This document shows positions 53,462 through 64,000 of a stretch of DNA of 64,000 bases, in pieces. A model generated the notes under the pieces. The model did not search any database, was not told the DNA's origin, and worked only from the letters and a program-made list of their open reading frames with translations. This DNA comes from Strigamia acuminata (lineage: Eukaryota > Arthropoda > Chilopoda > Geophilomorpha > Linotaeniidae), in NCBI GenBank assembly GCA_949358305.1, contig OX442314.1:42478581-42542580 (forward strand), written 5' to 3'. The translations under genes were made by a program, and so were the position numbers. Numbering within the stretch: the stretch's first letter is position 1; the number at the start of each line of letters is the position of its first letter.

Positions 53462-54024
53462 TCGCAACGTTTGTCGATGATGGATTGATGATGGTTAGAT
53501 TAATGGATCAAATCTTGATCTAGCGATGATTCACTGATTTCAACGATTAGTCGTCGGTCGTTGTGAAATGTGTGGAATTACAGAATGTTTGTCTGTGTAT
53601 ATGTACACAATTCGTTTGATTTATTTTTGTCTTCATTACGTTTAGTTTACGCAACGTTTAGGGTTAGTTTCGATGGACACGTCACTAGGTGGAAGCGTGG
53701 ATGAATTCTATCGTTTTATTTATTATTAGGAAATAAAATTTTTAAAAAAAGGAAATCAAATATTTTTTTGTGAGCTTAGTCAAATTTTAAAGCATTTAAT
53801 TTTTTAATTTTTCTAATTCTGAACAAACAATGTTCAAAATCAGCTGTCTGGAGGTAGTTTTTATTTATTTATTTATTTATTTATTATTTATTTATTTTCA
53901 ATGAATTGACATTTTTATGTTTGTAAAACTTTGTAGAACTTTGTAGAATCTTAAAAATTAAATTCTATATTCTTGTGGTAATAAAAATCTTTGCATAAAC
54001 GTGGAAAAACAATGCCAGACTAAA
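53462..54024. other. Intergenic: acyltransferase 5' side and kinase 3' side
   Basis: AT-rich, with a TTTA run (53866-53896). No TATA box close to the acyltransferase ATG was convincing. Confidence 0.35.
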
Positions 54025-55182
54025 TTACAGCTCTAACCACTCGTGTTCAAGACAATTCCTGGCCGAGCAACGATCGTTTGGATCCATCGCCAACATCGGC
54101 AACAAAAACTCCGCAAACTGACGCGCTTCACTCGCATCCCACCCACACCCAAACTCCCCATTACTCAACCTTTCAAACAACCCGCACGATTTAACCTTAG
54201 GATCATATCTCAGTTTCCCTCCCGCGGTGAAAAAATCACGAGAATATTCACTCGCGAAAGCAATCCTTTCCGGCACATCGCCCAACAACCGCGTAATAAG
54301 CGCCAGGTGATACTCTTCCTCCGTGAAACGTTTATCCCTAGAAAAAGGCGAAAACAAATAATGGCCGGTCGCCAATTCGAATGCCGTGCACGCAGTACTC
54401 CACACATCCGCATTCGCTCGGAACTCACCGCGCAGGACGACCTCCGGACCGCGATAGGGCAGTGTTTGAATGACACCAACGAGACGGTCCGTCGCCCAAA
54501 ACGCGCTTCCCAAATCAACCAACGTGACTGGGAATTTCACTCCCATTTTCTCCCACTTTACCAATTTACACACGTCGTTTTCGTTCACGCAAATGTTATT
54601 CGGTTTGATGTCGGCGTGGATGATATTGCACGTGGTGTGTAAGTAGTCGACAGCTTCGAGTATCTGACGCAAGATGGCTTTAAGGGTGGTGAGTGGGAAG
54701 CCTTTCTGTGCAGAGCTTCGCATTATTTCTTTTAAATTGGGACCCAGGGTTTCGAATGCCAAGCAAATGTGTCTTCCGTTGACACCGAGAATCGTAAAAG
54801 TGTCCAAGAGTTGAACGAGTTTGTGCGCGCCGGGATTGTTCGACTGACGTTGTTGCACGCAATCGAGGAATTGAATCTCGCGTAGAGCGGATATCGCGGA
54901 AGATTGGGAGCTTCGAACGATTTTTAAGGCGGTGAATTGTGAGTTTTGTTTGTCCCAGCATTGCCATACGGTCGAAAAGGCACCCCAGCCTAGTTTCTGA
55001 AGAACGATGTATCTGCCTCGATATGTGTCGCCGATGTTCACTGGGTGGTAGCCGCCTTTGCGGTAAAGGTTTGCGGGTTCTTGTGGGGGTTTTGGCGGAG
55101 TTTCGTCGAGGTTCGGAGAATAATCGAATAATTGAATGATATACAATATTAGATTTTTCAACCAATGAATTATTGAGGTCAT
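54025..55182 (-). CDS. SRPK-like serine/threonine kinase, single exon
   Basis: 385 residues. GGYHPVNIGDTYRGRYIVLQ (43-62) is the hallmark lead-in of SR-protein kinases. Kinase motifs: glycine loop LGWGAFSTVW (64-73), Lys 87 in ALKIV, Glu 102, catalytic loop IIHADIKPNN (Asp 191), DLG at 223-225 (SRPKs have DLG), PYRGPEVVL (P+1 region), and a complete C-lobe ending EHEWLEL. All catalytic residues are present. SRPKs phosphorylate Arg-Ser domains of splicing factors. Unlike typical SRPKs, the long spacer between the lobes is reduced to ~12 residues, there are no introns, and the N-terminus (HWLKNLILYIIQLF, 6-19) is hydrophobic. A retroposed, diverged paralogue is likely; it appears intact. TATA-like TTTATAAA lies ~70 bases upstream (55252-55260). 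Confidence 0.88.
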   Translation of the reverse strand: MTSIIHWLKNLILYIIQLFDYSPNLDETPPKPPQEPANLYRKGGYHPVNIGDTYRGRYIVLQKLGWGAFSTVWQCWDKQNSQFTALKIVRSSQSSAISALREIQFLDCVQQRQSNNPGAHKLVQLLDTFTILGVNGRHICLAFETLGPNLKEIMRSSAQKGFPLTTLKAILRQILEAVDYLHTTCNIIHADIKPNNICVNENDVCKLVKWEKMGVKFPVTLVDLGSAFWATDRLVGVIQTLPYRGPEVVLRGEFRANADVWSTACTAFELATGHYLFSPFSRDKRFTEEEYHLALITRLLGDVPERIAFASEYSRDFFTAGGKLRYDPKVKSCGLFERLSNGEFGCGWDASEARQFAEFLLPMLAMDPNDRCSARNCLEHEWLEL

Positions 55183-55714
55183 TTTGCTAAAGTAGTATTT
55201 TGGTTGCAGTCGTTTGTGTTGAGTGTTAATTCCTGTTGGAGTTTATGGGATTTTATAAATGAGGGAAATCGTTACGCATGTTAAACGTATAGTGTGGGTG
55301 ACGTCAGGATATAACGTCGAGTTTAAGTGTTTGTTTTTTTTAAAAAAAAAATATTTATTTACTCGAAAATGTGTTTAAACAGCACATTAATAAGATTGTA
55401 ATGAATCTATTCTTTGTATAAATGCCAACACGTTTTCTGTTTTGAAATTTTGAGTTTTTTTGTTTTGAATTTTGCGCTTCACGATGTTGCGGCGCGGTCT
55501 CGTGCCAGTTATTGCAAATTGTACTGTCAAGTTTTGCATCGGGCATGAAAAGACACATGATGTTAGGATCGGAAAGTTCACAAATATTTGCAGATTTTTT
55601 TAATCTAAAATCTTGCCGTGGACGGATTACACGAATTACAATCTCCTCGTCTCGTGCTGATGCCAACTTAGCTCTCATTACGGCATCGTCCTTCAACTAG
55701 TGGCAATTTAATTT
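55183..55714. other. Upstream region of the kinase and non-coding stretch
   Basis: Includes the TATA-like site at 55252-55260. The minus-strand ORFs at 55355-55696 carry no known domain. Confidence 0.35.
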
Positions 55715-55925
55715 AAACCTGTGTCTCTTGTGTATTTTGGAGTGAATCTCATCGTGTGTGTTTTGTCCAGCGTCCCGTGGCTTTCCCCCGACCACGTGCC
55801 GTCCGTCCAAACACTCACAATTGTGGGCCCGTCCAGGATTTTGAACTCTCTTGCAAATATTTTTTTTTCACTGATTGTGTGAAACACAGTATTGTTTAAA
55901 AAATTCTTTTCTTTTCAAAAGAGGG
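55715..55925 (+). mobile_element. Gypsy LTR 3' end plus leader start (third relative)
   Basis: 55715-55819 matches the last ~105 bases of the 623-base LTR (CTGTGTCTCTTGTGTATT ... CACTCACA) and 55820-55925 the primer region and leader (TTGTGGGCCCGTCCAGGATT ... CTTTTCAAAAGAGGGG). Truncated on both sides; the right side changes directly into the 12-bp minisatellite. Confidence 0.85.
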
Positions 55926-55926
55926 G

Positions 55927-56658
55927 ATGCTTGAATTAATGCTTGAATTAATGCTTGAATTAATGCTTGAATTAATGCTTGAATTAATGCTTGAATTAAT
56001 GCTTGAATTAATGCTTGAATTAATGCTTGAATTAATGCATGAATTAATGCTTGAATTAATGCTTGAATTAATGCTTGAATTAATGCTTGAATTAATGCTT
56101 GAATTAATGCTTGAATTAATGCTTGAATTAATGCTTGAATTAATGCTTGAATTAATGCTTGAATTAATGCTTGAATTAATGCTTGAATTAATGCTTGAAT
56201 TAATGCTTGAATTAATGCTTGAATTAATGCTTGAATTAATGCTTGAATTAATGCTTGAATTAATGCTTGAATTAATGCATGAATTAATGCTTGAATTAAT
56301 GCTTGAATTAATGCTTGAATTAATGCTTGAATTAATGCTTGAATTAATGCTTGAATTAATGCTTGAATTAATGCTTGAATTAATGCTTGAATTAATGCTT
56401 GAATTAATGCTTGAATTAATGCTTGAATTAATGCTTGAATTAATGCTTGAATTAATGCTTGAATTAATGCTTGAATTAATGCTTGAATTAATGCTTGAAT
56501 TAATGCTTGAATTAATGCTTGAATTAATGCTTGAATTAATGCTTGAATTAATGCTTGAATTAATGCTTGAATTAATGCTTGAATTAATGCTTGAATTAAT
56601 GCTTGAATTAATGCTTGAATTAATGCTTGAATTAATGCTTGAATTAATGCTTGAATTA
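55927..56658. repeat. 12-bp minisatellite ATGCTTGAATTA, 61 units
   Basis: 732 bases, exactly 61 units, with only two variant units (ATGCATGAATTA at 56035 and 56275, 20 units apart). The 12-base period keeps one frame open on each strand (Met-Leu-Glu-Leu forward, Ile-Gln-Ala-Leu reverse), so the long ORFs here are by-products. Confidence 0.97.
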
Positions 56659-58255
56659 CGGTGTGTAGCGTTTTAGCAAGCAAGTGTGAATGTTTTAGGA
56701 GAGTGTGCTTCAAAGGCCTTCTGAAGGCAGTCATTTTGTTGACGCCATTCTGCATGTACACATTTACTTTTCTCATTGTCAATGCATTTTTTTATTCTCT
56801 ATTCAAGTATTAATGAACGTAGAATGACTTTTAACCATTTAAAATCATACTATCGAACAATTACAATGGTTTGGGGTCTTGTTAATACAGGTATTTTGAA
56901 AATAAATGCAACCACACTATAACACAATTGTAAACACACGTATACAAAACACCCACACTCAAAAATCAATTTGAAAACGTGCAAAATAAAAGACAATCTA
57001 AAAAATAAAAACACTTTCAAAATAGCAGCTTGTATGTCGGGCTCAGTATTGCTTAAAAACCACTGATTGGTGACGTTTTTCTATTTCATGATTGTGCATT
57101 TTTGATTTGAAAATTCTGGATTGATGTGTTTTGAATATTATTAAAAACTTTTTTTCCACTGAAAAAGGAGAGTTTAATTAACCTAGTTTAGTTGGTTTCA
57201 GGTAATTTTTCTATTTCATAACTACACAGTGATTGAAGGAAAAAGCACTTTATTTGAAAAGATGGAGTGATTGTATATTTTTGCAACTGGGTTGTAGTTC
57301 CACCAATCACGCGCAAAGTATAACAAAAATCACATAATCAAGCGAAATGTAGTTTTTGCCTTTTCGAGGCTTTTCAAGCACAACACAAAATGGAGGCGAT
57401 TTATTTTCATGGAAAACACTGAATTATTTTTTATGGGTTTCCCCGATTTGTCACGAAATGAAATGAAATGCTTAGATTACATGACATAACAAACAAAATT
57501 TAAATATGGTGTGCCAATCACTAGCAAAAAGTGTTTCCCCAATTTTTGGTCGACTTTTCAAAGTAAAAAAGTGCGTCTTATGGTCCGCAAAAGACGGTAA
57601 TTCGCAACATGCCAAAATATTTATAAATTGATAAACCAAGCGGTACTGCGAAAGTCCCTATTGGTATACTTGTTTTTTTATTGACTCCAAATTCCATTTT
57701 TGTTTGGTTTTTTTTTACTAACACGGCTCTAGAAATGAATCTATTTCTATATACACGACTTTTACTGCAATTATGATCACCTAGTTACAATAAAATGATA
57801 TTACATCACTTTAAGTACTATACTTAATACTGTACACAACAATATATCTACAACTTGCATTGTTTTACTGGAGATGTGACTCCCATAGTGCATTGATAAG
57901 TGGATATGTCCAGACTACAACAAAATTAAGCCCAACACAGAGAAAATAGACCAATTTTATCTTGTTATTGTTATTATGGCAGTTTGGGTTATTGCACGCA
58001 TTTACGTGTATTTTCTCTATGTTGAGTCCAATTACAACAATTTACACTGAGAAACTGGAGGACATTCAGCGGTTTGTAATGAAAGAATAAAATTATAGAA
58101 TTAAATTAAATTAAATTAATGAAAAAATTAATAAACTAATTTTTTTTTTAGTTAATTTAGTAAGTACTCTCTTGATTATGGCAATTGCCGGACGTAATAG
58201 GTCGAAATTAGTTAAATTAAATTGGGTTTAATTTAACTAATTTTTTTTTTAAATC
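56659..58255. other. Non-coding stretch with a diverged inverted-repeat element
   Basis: 57040-57450 contains GTAGTTCCACCAATCACGCG, AAATGTAGTTTTTGCC and CACAAAATGGAGGCG, matching in reverse order parts of the arms of the element at 27421-28949, so an old relative is likely. 57550-57600 has GTGCGTCTTATGGTCCG. No gene seen. Confidence 0.4.
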
Positions 58256-58261
58256 GTGATT

Positions 58262-61200
58262 TCAGACGGCAACGTCTTTAGGGCGGAGATCGAAGAGTTG
58301 GTCGACGATGGATTCGTCGGCGAGGGTCGAGATGTCGCCTATGTTTCGGTCGTTGCTGGCGATTTTGCGCAGAACGCGGCGCATTATTTTGCCCGATCTG
58401 GTCTTGGGTAGACCGGGAGCGTATTGCACGTATTCGGGGCTGGCGAATGGTCCGATTTTCTTGCGAACTGTAAAATTTTGGGAAATGTTTTTTTGGTTAG
58501 GTTTTTTAGTTTTTATGGGATTTTGCAAGATTTATCACTAGATTGGAAAATTGAATTTCTATCAGTTTGTTTGGGAAATTTGAATTTTTATAGGCAAAAT
58601 TGAATTTTTGTGGCCAAAATTGAATTTTTGTGGCCAAAATTGAATTTTTGTGGCCAAAATTGAATTTTTGTGGAAAAAATTGAATTTTTGTGGGCAAAAT
58701 TGAATTTTTGTGGAAAAAATTGAATTTTTGTGGAAAAAATTGAATTTTTGTGGAAAAAATTGAATTTTTGTTGGCAAAATTAAATTTTTGTCGGGCCACA
58801 CCAATTCTCTATCCACTTTATGAAAAATCTAATATAATAAATCAAAAAATTCGTCCATTTTGGTTTCTATACAAACCTATGCTTCTCAAAGCCTGTACCA
58901 ACTCATTGCAAAAGTTGTGGCCCTAACATTTCAAACACCAAAATATAATTATTCCGCATATTTTTTCCAACAATAATTCCTTTCATACATCTTTCAACGT
59001 GACAAAACAGTAGAGACATTCTCCTTTGACAGGATGCGGATGCGAAACCACGGCAGCTTCCGACACCGCTCCATGTTCTATCAAAGCCGATTCAACCTGC
59101 GCCGTACTCAACAAATGACCCGACACATTCAACATGTCATCAACACGTCCTGTCACCCAATAATAACCGTCTTCGTCGCGCCGAGCTCCTAAAAATTAAA
59201 TTCCAAGTCAATTTATCACATTTTAATGATTTCTGTGTCAGTGCCGGCACAAGTGTGTGCTAAACCAACCTATTTTCTATTAAACAATCATTCATGCACC
59301 TAAAATAAGCATTTAACCATCTTCAAGTGCGCTTAAGTGCTTAAGAAGCGCATTTAAGCTCCTAAAAGTCCGTTTAAGTGCTTAAAAAGTGTATTTAAGC
59401 ACACACAGTGCCCTTTTTCTTAGTGAAGACATAATTTTTCAGATTAAAATGACTTTTTACACACAAATAAGTGCCTAAAGATACATCTATTTGGTCTAAA
59501 AAGGTTTATTTTAGCCCGGGTAGACCCTTGTGCTGCATCTGACATTTTATTTTCTCCTTTTTTACCATCTCCCGTGCAATAGTAGCCAGGAAACTTTTTG
59601 AAATAAGTCGTTTCGAAACGTTCGTGGTTACCATACAGGGTTCGCATCATCCCCGGCCATGGTCTTTTAAAAACCTAAAAAAAATAAAAGAAAATGAAAT
59701 TTTATTTTTATTTCTAAATTATTTAGTATTTGTTGTTACTAAATATCCTTCAGCAGCTCCTTCCAATTCTTTGCTGTCCTCGCTCAAAATCGCAGGAACA
59801 ACTCCAAAAAATGGAAATGTCTGCACAAAATGAATGTAGAAAACGTAAAAATGGGTGTAAAAACCGTAAAAATGGGTTAAATAGGTGTAAAATAAGTGTA
59901 AACGTGGGTTAAATGTGTAAAATACATGTAAAAGTGTAAAATTTGTGTAAATTGGCTGTAAAAAGTGCAAAATTTGTGTAAAATGGCTGTAAAAAGTGCA
60001 AAATTTGTGTAAAATGGGCGTCAAAACCGGAAAATTGGGTAAAATGTGTAAAATGGGTGTAAAACCCGTAAAATGGGTAAAATGTATAAAAATGTAGGAC
60101 AAAGTGTAAAAAAGTTGTAAGTTTACAGCGGAACCGGGTTTTGCTGGTGTTGCGCCGGGCAGAGGTGTCAACACGTGACCACCAGTCTCAGTTTGCCAGA
60201 ATGTGTCGACGACGACGCATTGTTTCTTGCCGACCACGTTGTAATACCACAACCACGCTTCGGGGTTGATGGGTTCTCCGACGCTGCCTAGGATTTTCAG
60301 ACTGGAACAATTATGCCTGCGTAAAAGGTTTTTTTTTTTAAATTTGATTTGATTTGAAAACGTTAGCTTGTCGCGCGTACTTTGTGACGTATTCGTCGCC
60401 GTATTTCATCAACGCACGAATAGCGGTCGGTGCCGTGTAGAATTTCGACACTTTGTACTTTTCGATGATCTGCCAATAGCGGCTCGCGTCCGGGTAAAAT
60501 GGAATGCCTTCAAACTGCACAAACAGATTAAAACACAATAATTATATCATGCAATCATATAAATGCAGAAAAATTAATTAAATGAACTAAATGAATGCAG
60601 AAAAGCACTTAAAACGCACAGAAATGTTTGAAAACACACCGAAATGCATGAAAACGCATGAAATATGCATGCAGATGCATAAAAATGCATGAAAACTCAT
60701 AGAAATGCATGAAAACGCATAAAACTCATAAAAATGCAGAAAAGCGTATAAAAATTAATCATATTAACCAAATAAATGCATAAAACTTTACAAAAAAAAA
60801 AATAAAATGCATAAAAATTTAAAAAGTGCATAAAAATGAATAAAATGTGTAATAAACGCAAAAAACAAGTGAATTAAATGCATAAAATGTATAAAATTAA
60901 TGCAATTAATTAAATAAATGCTTAAAACCAATGAAATAAATGCTTCAAATGCTCAAAATGTATTAATTTAATGAAACTGATGCACGAATGCACAAAACCA
61001 AGTGAAATAAACGTATTCAATGTACAAAAGCAATTAATTAAAGGACTCGATTCGTGCAAACACACCATAACACTCGTCGCGCCTTCGAGTAGCGGCCCGT
61101 ACACCACATAGCTATGGCCCGTGATCCAACCGATATCCGCTGTACACCAATAAACATCTCCTTGGTGGTGATCGAACACGTACTTAAACGTTGTCGCCGT

Positions 61201-63637
61201 ATACAGCATGTACCCCGCGATCGAATGCACCACACCTTTCGGTTTCCCAGTCGACCCACTAATAACAATCAAAAAATATTAAAAATTTTAAAAAATTCTA
61301 AAAAATACAAAATTTTTCCAAAAAAAGTCTAAAAAATACAAAATTTTTCCAAAACATTCTAAAAATAAAAAATTTTTCAAAAAAAATTCTAAAAATACAA
61401 AATTTATCAAAAAAATTCTAAAATATTCAAAAAAATTTTAAATAATTCTAAAAAATTAAAAATTATTCAAAAAAATTAAAAAAAAGTTTAAAATTTTTCA
61501 AAAAATTCAAAAGAATTCTAAATTTTTAAAAACAAGTCAAAAGAATTCAAATTTTCTTAGAAAATTCAAAAAAATTCAAAATTTTTCCAGAAATTCTAAA
61601 AAAATTCAAACATTTTCAAAATAATTCTAAAAAATTCAAAATAATTCTAAAAAAATTCAAAATTATTCAAAAAAAATCAAAGAATTCAAAATTTTATCAA
61701 AAGGATCAAAATAATTAAAAAAAATTTCAAAAAATTCAAAAGAATTCTAAATTATTAAAAAAAAATCAACAGAATTCAAAGTTTCTCAGAAAATTCGAAA
61801 AAATTTAAATTTTTTTTCAAAAAATCAATTTTTTAGGTTAATTGCCTCGTATAAAGCATAAACAAATCGTCTTCGGCGTCCATCCACTCGGGTGGGCAAC
61901 TCTCTTCGGCCGAAACGATCAAATCGTGCCACCAGAAGTCGGTCGCATTGTTCCAAGATGTCTAAAAACCAAAAAAAAAAATCGAATAATTCCGATCAAC
62001 TCCGATAATCCGCACTTTTTACCTTCAAATCGTGACAGAAACGCTTGGAAGGATGTTTTTCATCCTCCGAAACGCTTTTATTCGTATTTGAAGACAAGTT
62101 GCCCAAATGTTGGACGACAATGCACGTTTCGACAACGTGGCCCCTTGAAAAATTAAAGAAAAATCGAACTTAATACGAAAAATTCGATTTTTATTCATAT
62201 TTTTGTATTTTTTCTAACTGGTTCCGTGCTTTGGCTAGAGCATCGTCCACGATTTCCTTCAAATTGATCAATTTCGGGCCCCGCCAAGTCCCATCTATGA
62301 TTAAAACGATGAGAACGATGACGTAAGTAATCGATAAATCGATAAAACAATCGATACGTACGCACCAGCGGTCACGATGAGTTTGCATTGAGCGGCTATT
62401 AGACGTTCGACGAGAGAATCGGCCGAAAAACCGCCAAACTAAAAGAAAGATGTTTCGTTTAAGGCGAATTTTCCATCGGATTGGGATTTGGGATTTACCA
62501 CGACCGAGTGGACAGCTCCGATTCGAGCACAAGCGAGCATCGTTACGACTAATTCGATAATCATGGGCATGTAAACGGCGACACGGTCGCCTTTTTTGAC
62601 ACCTGAAACGAGAAAGTAGATGGAAATTTTGAAAATGGCGAAAATAAAGTGAAAAGTTTGAAGGAAATTTATGAAATTTACATTTTGAAATTGATTTTGT
62701 AGAATTTGTAATGCATAAAACGACAAATTTGCTCACATTTTACGCTTAAAACGACAAAATTGACAAAATTTGACCAAATTTGACTTTCTTAAATTGCTTT
62801 TGAATATTTTTTAATGCATAAAACGACAAATTTGATCACATTTTGCAGTTAAGACGTCAAATTTGATCATATTTTGTGCTTAAGACGACAAAATTGACAG
62901 AATTTGACTTTTTAAAACTGATGTTATACATTTTTAAATAAATAAAACGACAATTTTGATCACATTTTTCGCGAAAAACGACAAATTTGACCAAATTTTG
63001 CGCCTTAAACGACAAATTTGACCAAATTATGCGCTTAAAACGACAAATTTGATATTTTCGTATGAGTTTTATACATATCACAATGCCTAAATCGCCAAAT
63101 TCGACCAAAATCCACCGATCCAAACAATTTTTCAAATTTTTATACCTTTATTCTTGAGAACATTTGCGAATTTACACACCAGGATTAACAACTCTGCGTA
63201 GGTTATCTGGGCGCATTCCTTCGGATCATTCCCAACCCTAAATCAACGAGAGAGGAAAAAAAGACCATTAACCATCAATTTCCTCACTTTAACCACTCTG
63301 TTTACCAGTAATAAGCCACATTCTTGGCGTACTTCTTCTCTTTGATGTTCCTATCGAGTGCATTGTAGCAAATATTGAGTTTGGCGCCCGACATGAATTT
63401 AATTTCCACGGGCCCTTCATCCACATTCAGGTTGTATTGCAAGCGTTTCCCGAGCCCGGGCGGATCCTCGTTAAAATAGAATTCCTTCGCTATTTCGCCC
63501 CAAAACTGGTCCGGATTGTCGATCGACAGCTTGTACATTTCCTTGTACTGATCCATGCTCTTGATATATGCTTCTTTCCGTATTCTTTCATTCGGCTCGT
63601 ACACCGTTGAGCTGCTGCCATTCTCGGAGGACGCCAT
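58262..63637 (-). CDS. ACSS2: Cytosolic acetyl-CoA synthetase, 15 exons
   Basis: Exons (minus): 63637-63306, 63237-63146, 62602-62499, 62438-62366, 62294-62219, 62143-62023, 61961-61846, 61258-61066, 60514-60381, 60316-60127, 59820-59740, 59674-59566, 59188-58989, 58922-58877, 58467-58262. The sum is 2073 bases, 690 residues, in frame; the human enzyme is ~700. It makes acetyl-CoA from acetate, ATP and CoA in cytosol/nucleus. Seen: the acetyl-CoA-synthetase N-domain, ATP-binding loop [46 protein letters not shown] (acetate/AMP pocket), [17 protein letters not shown] hinge region, and [11 protein letters not shown] with the C-terminal lysine that sirtuins control by deacetylation in this family. 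No organelle signal. All introns are GT-AG except intron 7 (GC-AG, donor AG|GCAATT) inside the ATP loop codons. Intact. Confidence 0.95.
58579..58795. repeat. 20-bp minisatellite in ACSS2 intron 14
   Basis: Unit TTGAATTTTTGTGGCCAAAA, ~10.5 copies, with GGAAAA and GGGCAA variants. Confidence 0.92.
59285..59410. repeat. Short tandem repeat in ACSS2 intron 12
   Basis: Diverged units of CATTTAAGCTCCTAAAAGTG type (also GTGCGCTTAAGTGCTTAAGA), ~20-25 bases. Confidence 0.6.
59830..60120. repeat. Tandem repeat in ACSS2 intron 10
   Basis: Units of GTGTAAAATGGGTGTAAAA and AAAAAGTGCAAAATTTGTGT type fill nearly the whole 306-base intron. Confidence 0.8.
60545..61015. repeat. Tandem repeat in ACSS2 intron 8
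   Basis: Diverged GCATAAAAATGCATGAAAAC units over most of the 551-base intron. Confidence 0.75.
61265..61835. repeat. Tandem repeat in ACSS2 intron 7
   Basis: Diverged AAAAAATTCTAAAAAATTC units (some 18-22 bases) over nearly the whole 587-base GC-AG intron. Confidence 0.75.
62700..63130. repeat. Tandem repeat in ACSS2 intron 2
   Basis: Diverged AAACGACAAATTTGACCAAA units (often followed by TTTTGCGCTT) over most of the 543-base intron. Confidence 0.8.
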
Positions 63638-64000
63638 CTTTACAGGTAGACCACAGACCTGAGGCGGAAACTAAAATACGTCTGTAAAGTTGGTTGATTT
63701 GGTTGTTTTGTCAGATTTTTTTTTGGTATTTGGAATGTTTTTTCGGTTTTATTTGGTCGAAATTAATTTGGAAGAGTTTTATTTCTTTAAAAATGTTTTA
63801 CATTTCGTTTCAGTGCTTTGTATATCGGGTTTTAGGGAGATCTGGCATAGCTTTCTGGGATTTGCGAGGAGTAATATACGTCATAACAGGGTTTGGGGAA
63901 AGGCATGAATTCAAGCATGAATTCAAGCATTACCGTACGAAAAGTATATGTTTTTGAGTGGTTGAAGCACGGAAGGGTTCGTAAAAAACATGAAAACATA
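63638..64000. other. Upstream region of ACSS2
   Basis: 5' UTR side of ACSS2, then AT-rich sequence. At 63904-63931 CATGAATTCAAG occurs in two and a half tandem copies, close in sequence to the reverse complement of the 12-bp minisatellite unit at 55927-56658. No gene recognised. Confidence 0.4.

Noticed and set aside
45092-56658. CRISPR array as an explanation for the regular repeats
   Set aside because: Units are contiguous without unique spacers and the genome is eukaryotic.
55868-56782. ORFs of 304 aa (minus) and 249 aa (plus) of four-residue repeats
   Set aside because: By-products of a 12-bp tandem repeat; no flanking domain or start context.
58506-58816. Minus-strand ORFs of repeated [10 protein letters not shown] type in ACSS2 intron 14
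   Set aside because: Translation of the 20-bp intronic minisatellite; exon borders on both sides are well defined.
62191-62736. 181-aa minus-strand ORF near ACSS2 exons 3-5
   Set aside because: It reads through introns; the spliced frame across exons 3, 4 and 5 gives the conserved ACSS2 sequence instead.

Overview
The window is nuclear DNA from a multicellular eukaryote, most likely an invertebrate animal. The evidence is spliceosomal introns, metazoan-type genes (DHX16, cytosolic acetyl-CoA synthetase, an SR-protein kinase, a WSD/DGAT-like acyltransferase, an elongin-A-like protein), TATA boxes, and a dense, nested load of LTR retrotransposons, DNA transposons and minisatellites. A compact arthropod-like or other ecdysozoan genome would fit, but I cannot name the species.

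Layout. 1-2.1 kb: a Copia gag scrap, an intronless elongin-A-like gene and a two-exon leucine-rich-repeat gene. 2.1-13.3 kb: transposon territory. It holds a TA-flanked inverted-repeat element built from CCAATATTGG-type repeats (3590-5633), a decayed PIF1-type helicase, a Harbinger transposase split by a solo LTR with an exact 4-bp target duplication, and P-element-like, SGNH-like and KMT5A-like SET fragments. 13.3-27.3 kb: a full-length intronless DHX16 reading frame. It is cut by a 10.7-kb Ty3/gypsy element (15206-25929) with apparently identical 623-bp LTRs, a 4-bp target duplication, gag, a textbook -1 frameshift cassette, pol, and an extra zinc-motif ORF in the env position. 27.4-34.6 kb: a 1.5-kb inverted-repeat DNA element, then a second, degraded gypsy element on the minus strand with 252-bp LTRs.

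34.6-48 kb: repeats only. They include an exactly duplicated 1.3-kb block around a 200-N assembly gap, a partial relative of the first gypsy element, a satellite carrying two copies of the same solo LTR, two TA-flanked fold-back elements, a 19-bp near-palindromic minisatellite and LTR-like scraps. 48-51.1 kb: BEL/Pao gag and Copia RT remnants and a diverged second copy of the elongin-A/LRR locus. 51.4-55.2 kb: two apparently intact minus-strand genes, a three-exon WSD-type acyltransferase and a single-exon SRPK-like kinase. 55.7-58.2 kb: a gypsy LTR fragment abutting a 12-bp minisatellite of exactly 61 units. 58.3-63.6 kb: ACSS2, 15 exons on the minus strand, coding sum 2073 nt (690 aa), with one GC-AG intron.

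The host genes look like unrelated housekeeping functions and show no operon logic. The window is mainly a record of repeated transposon insertion and tandem-repeat growth. Strongest points for follow-up: the frameshift cassette and third ORF of the young gypsy element, its insertion inside DHX16, the CCAATATTGG element, and the pattern that every long ACSS2 intron, and no short one, carries its own tandem repeat.
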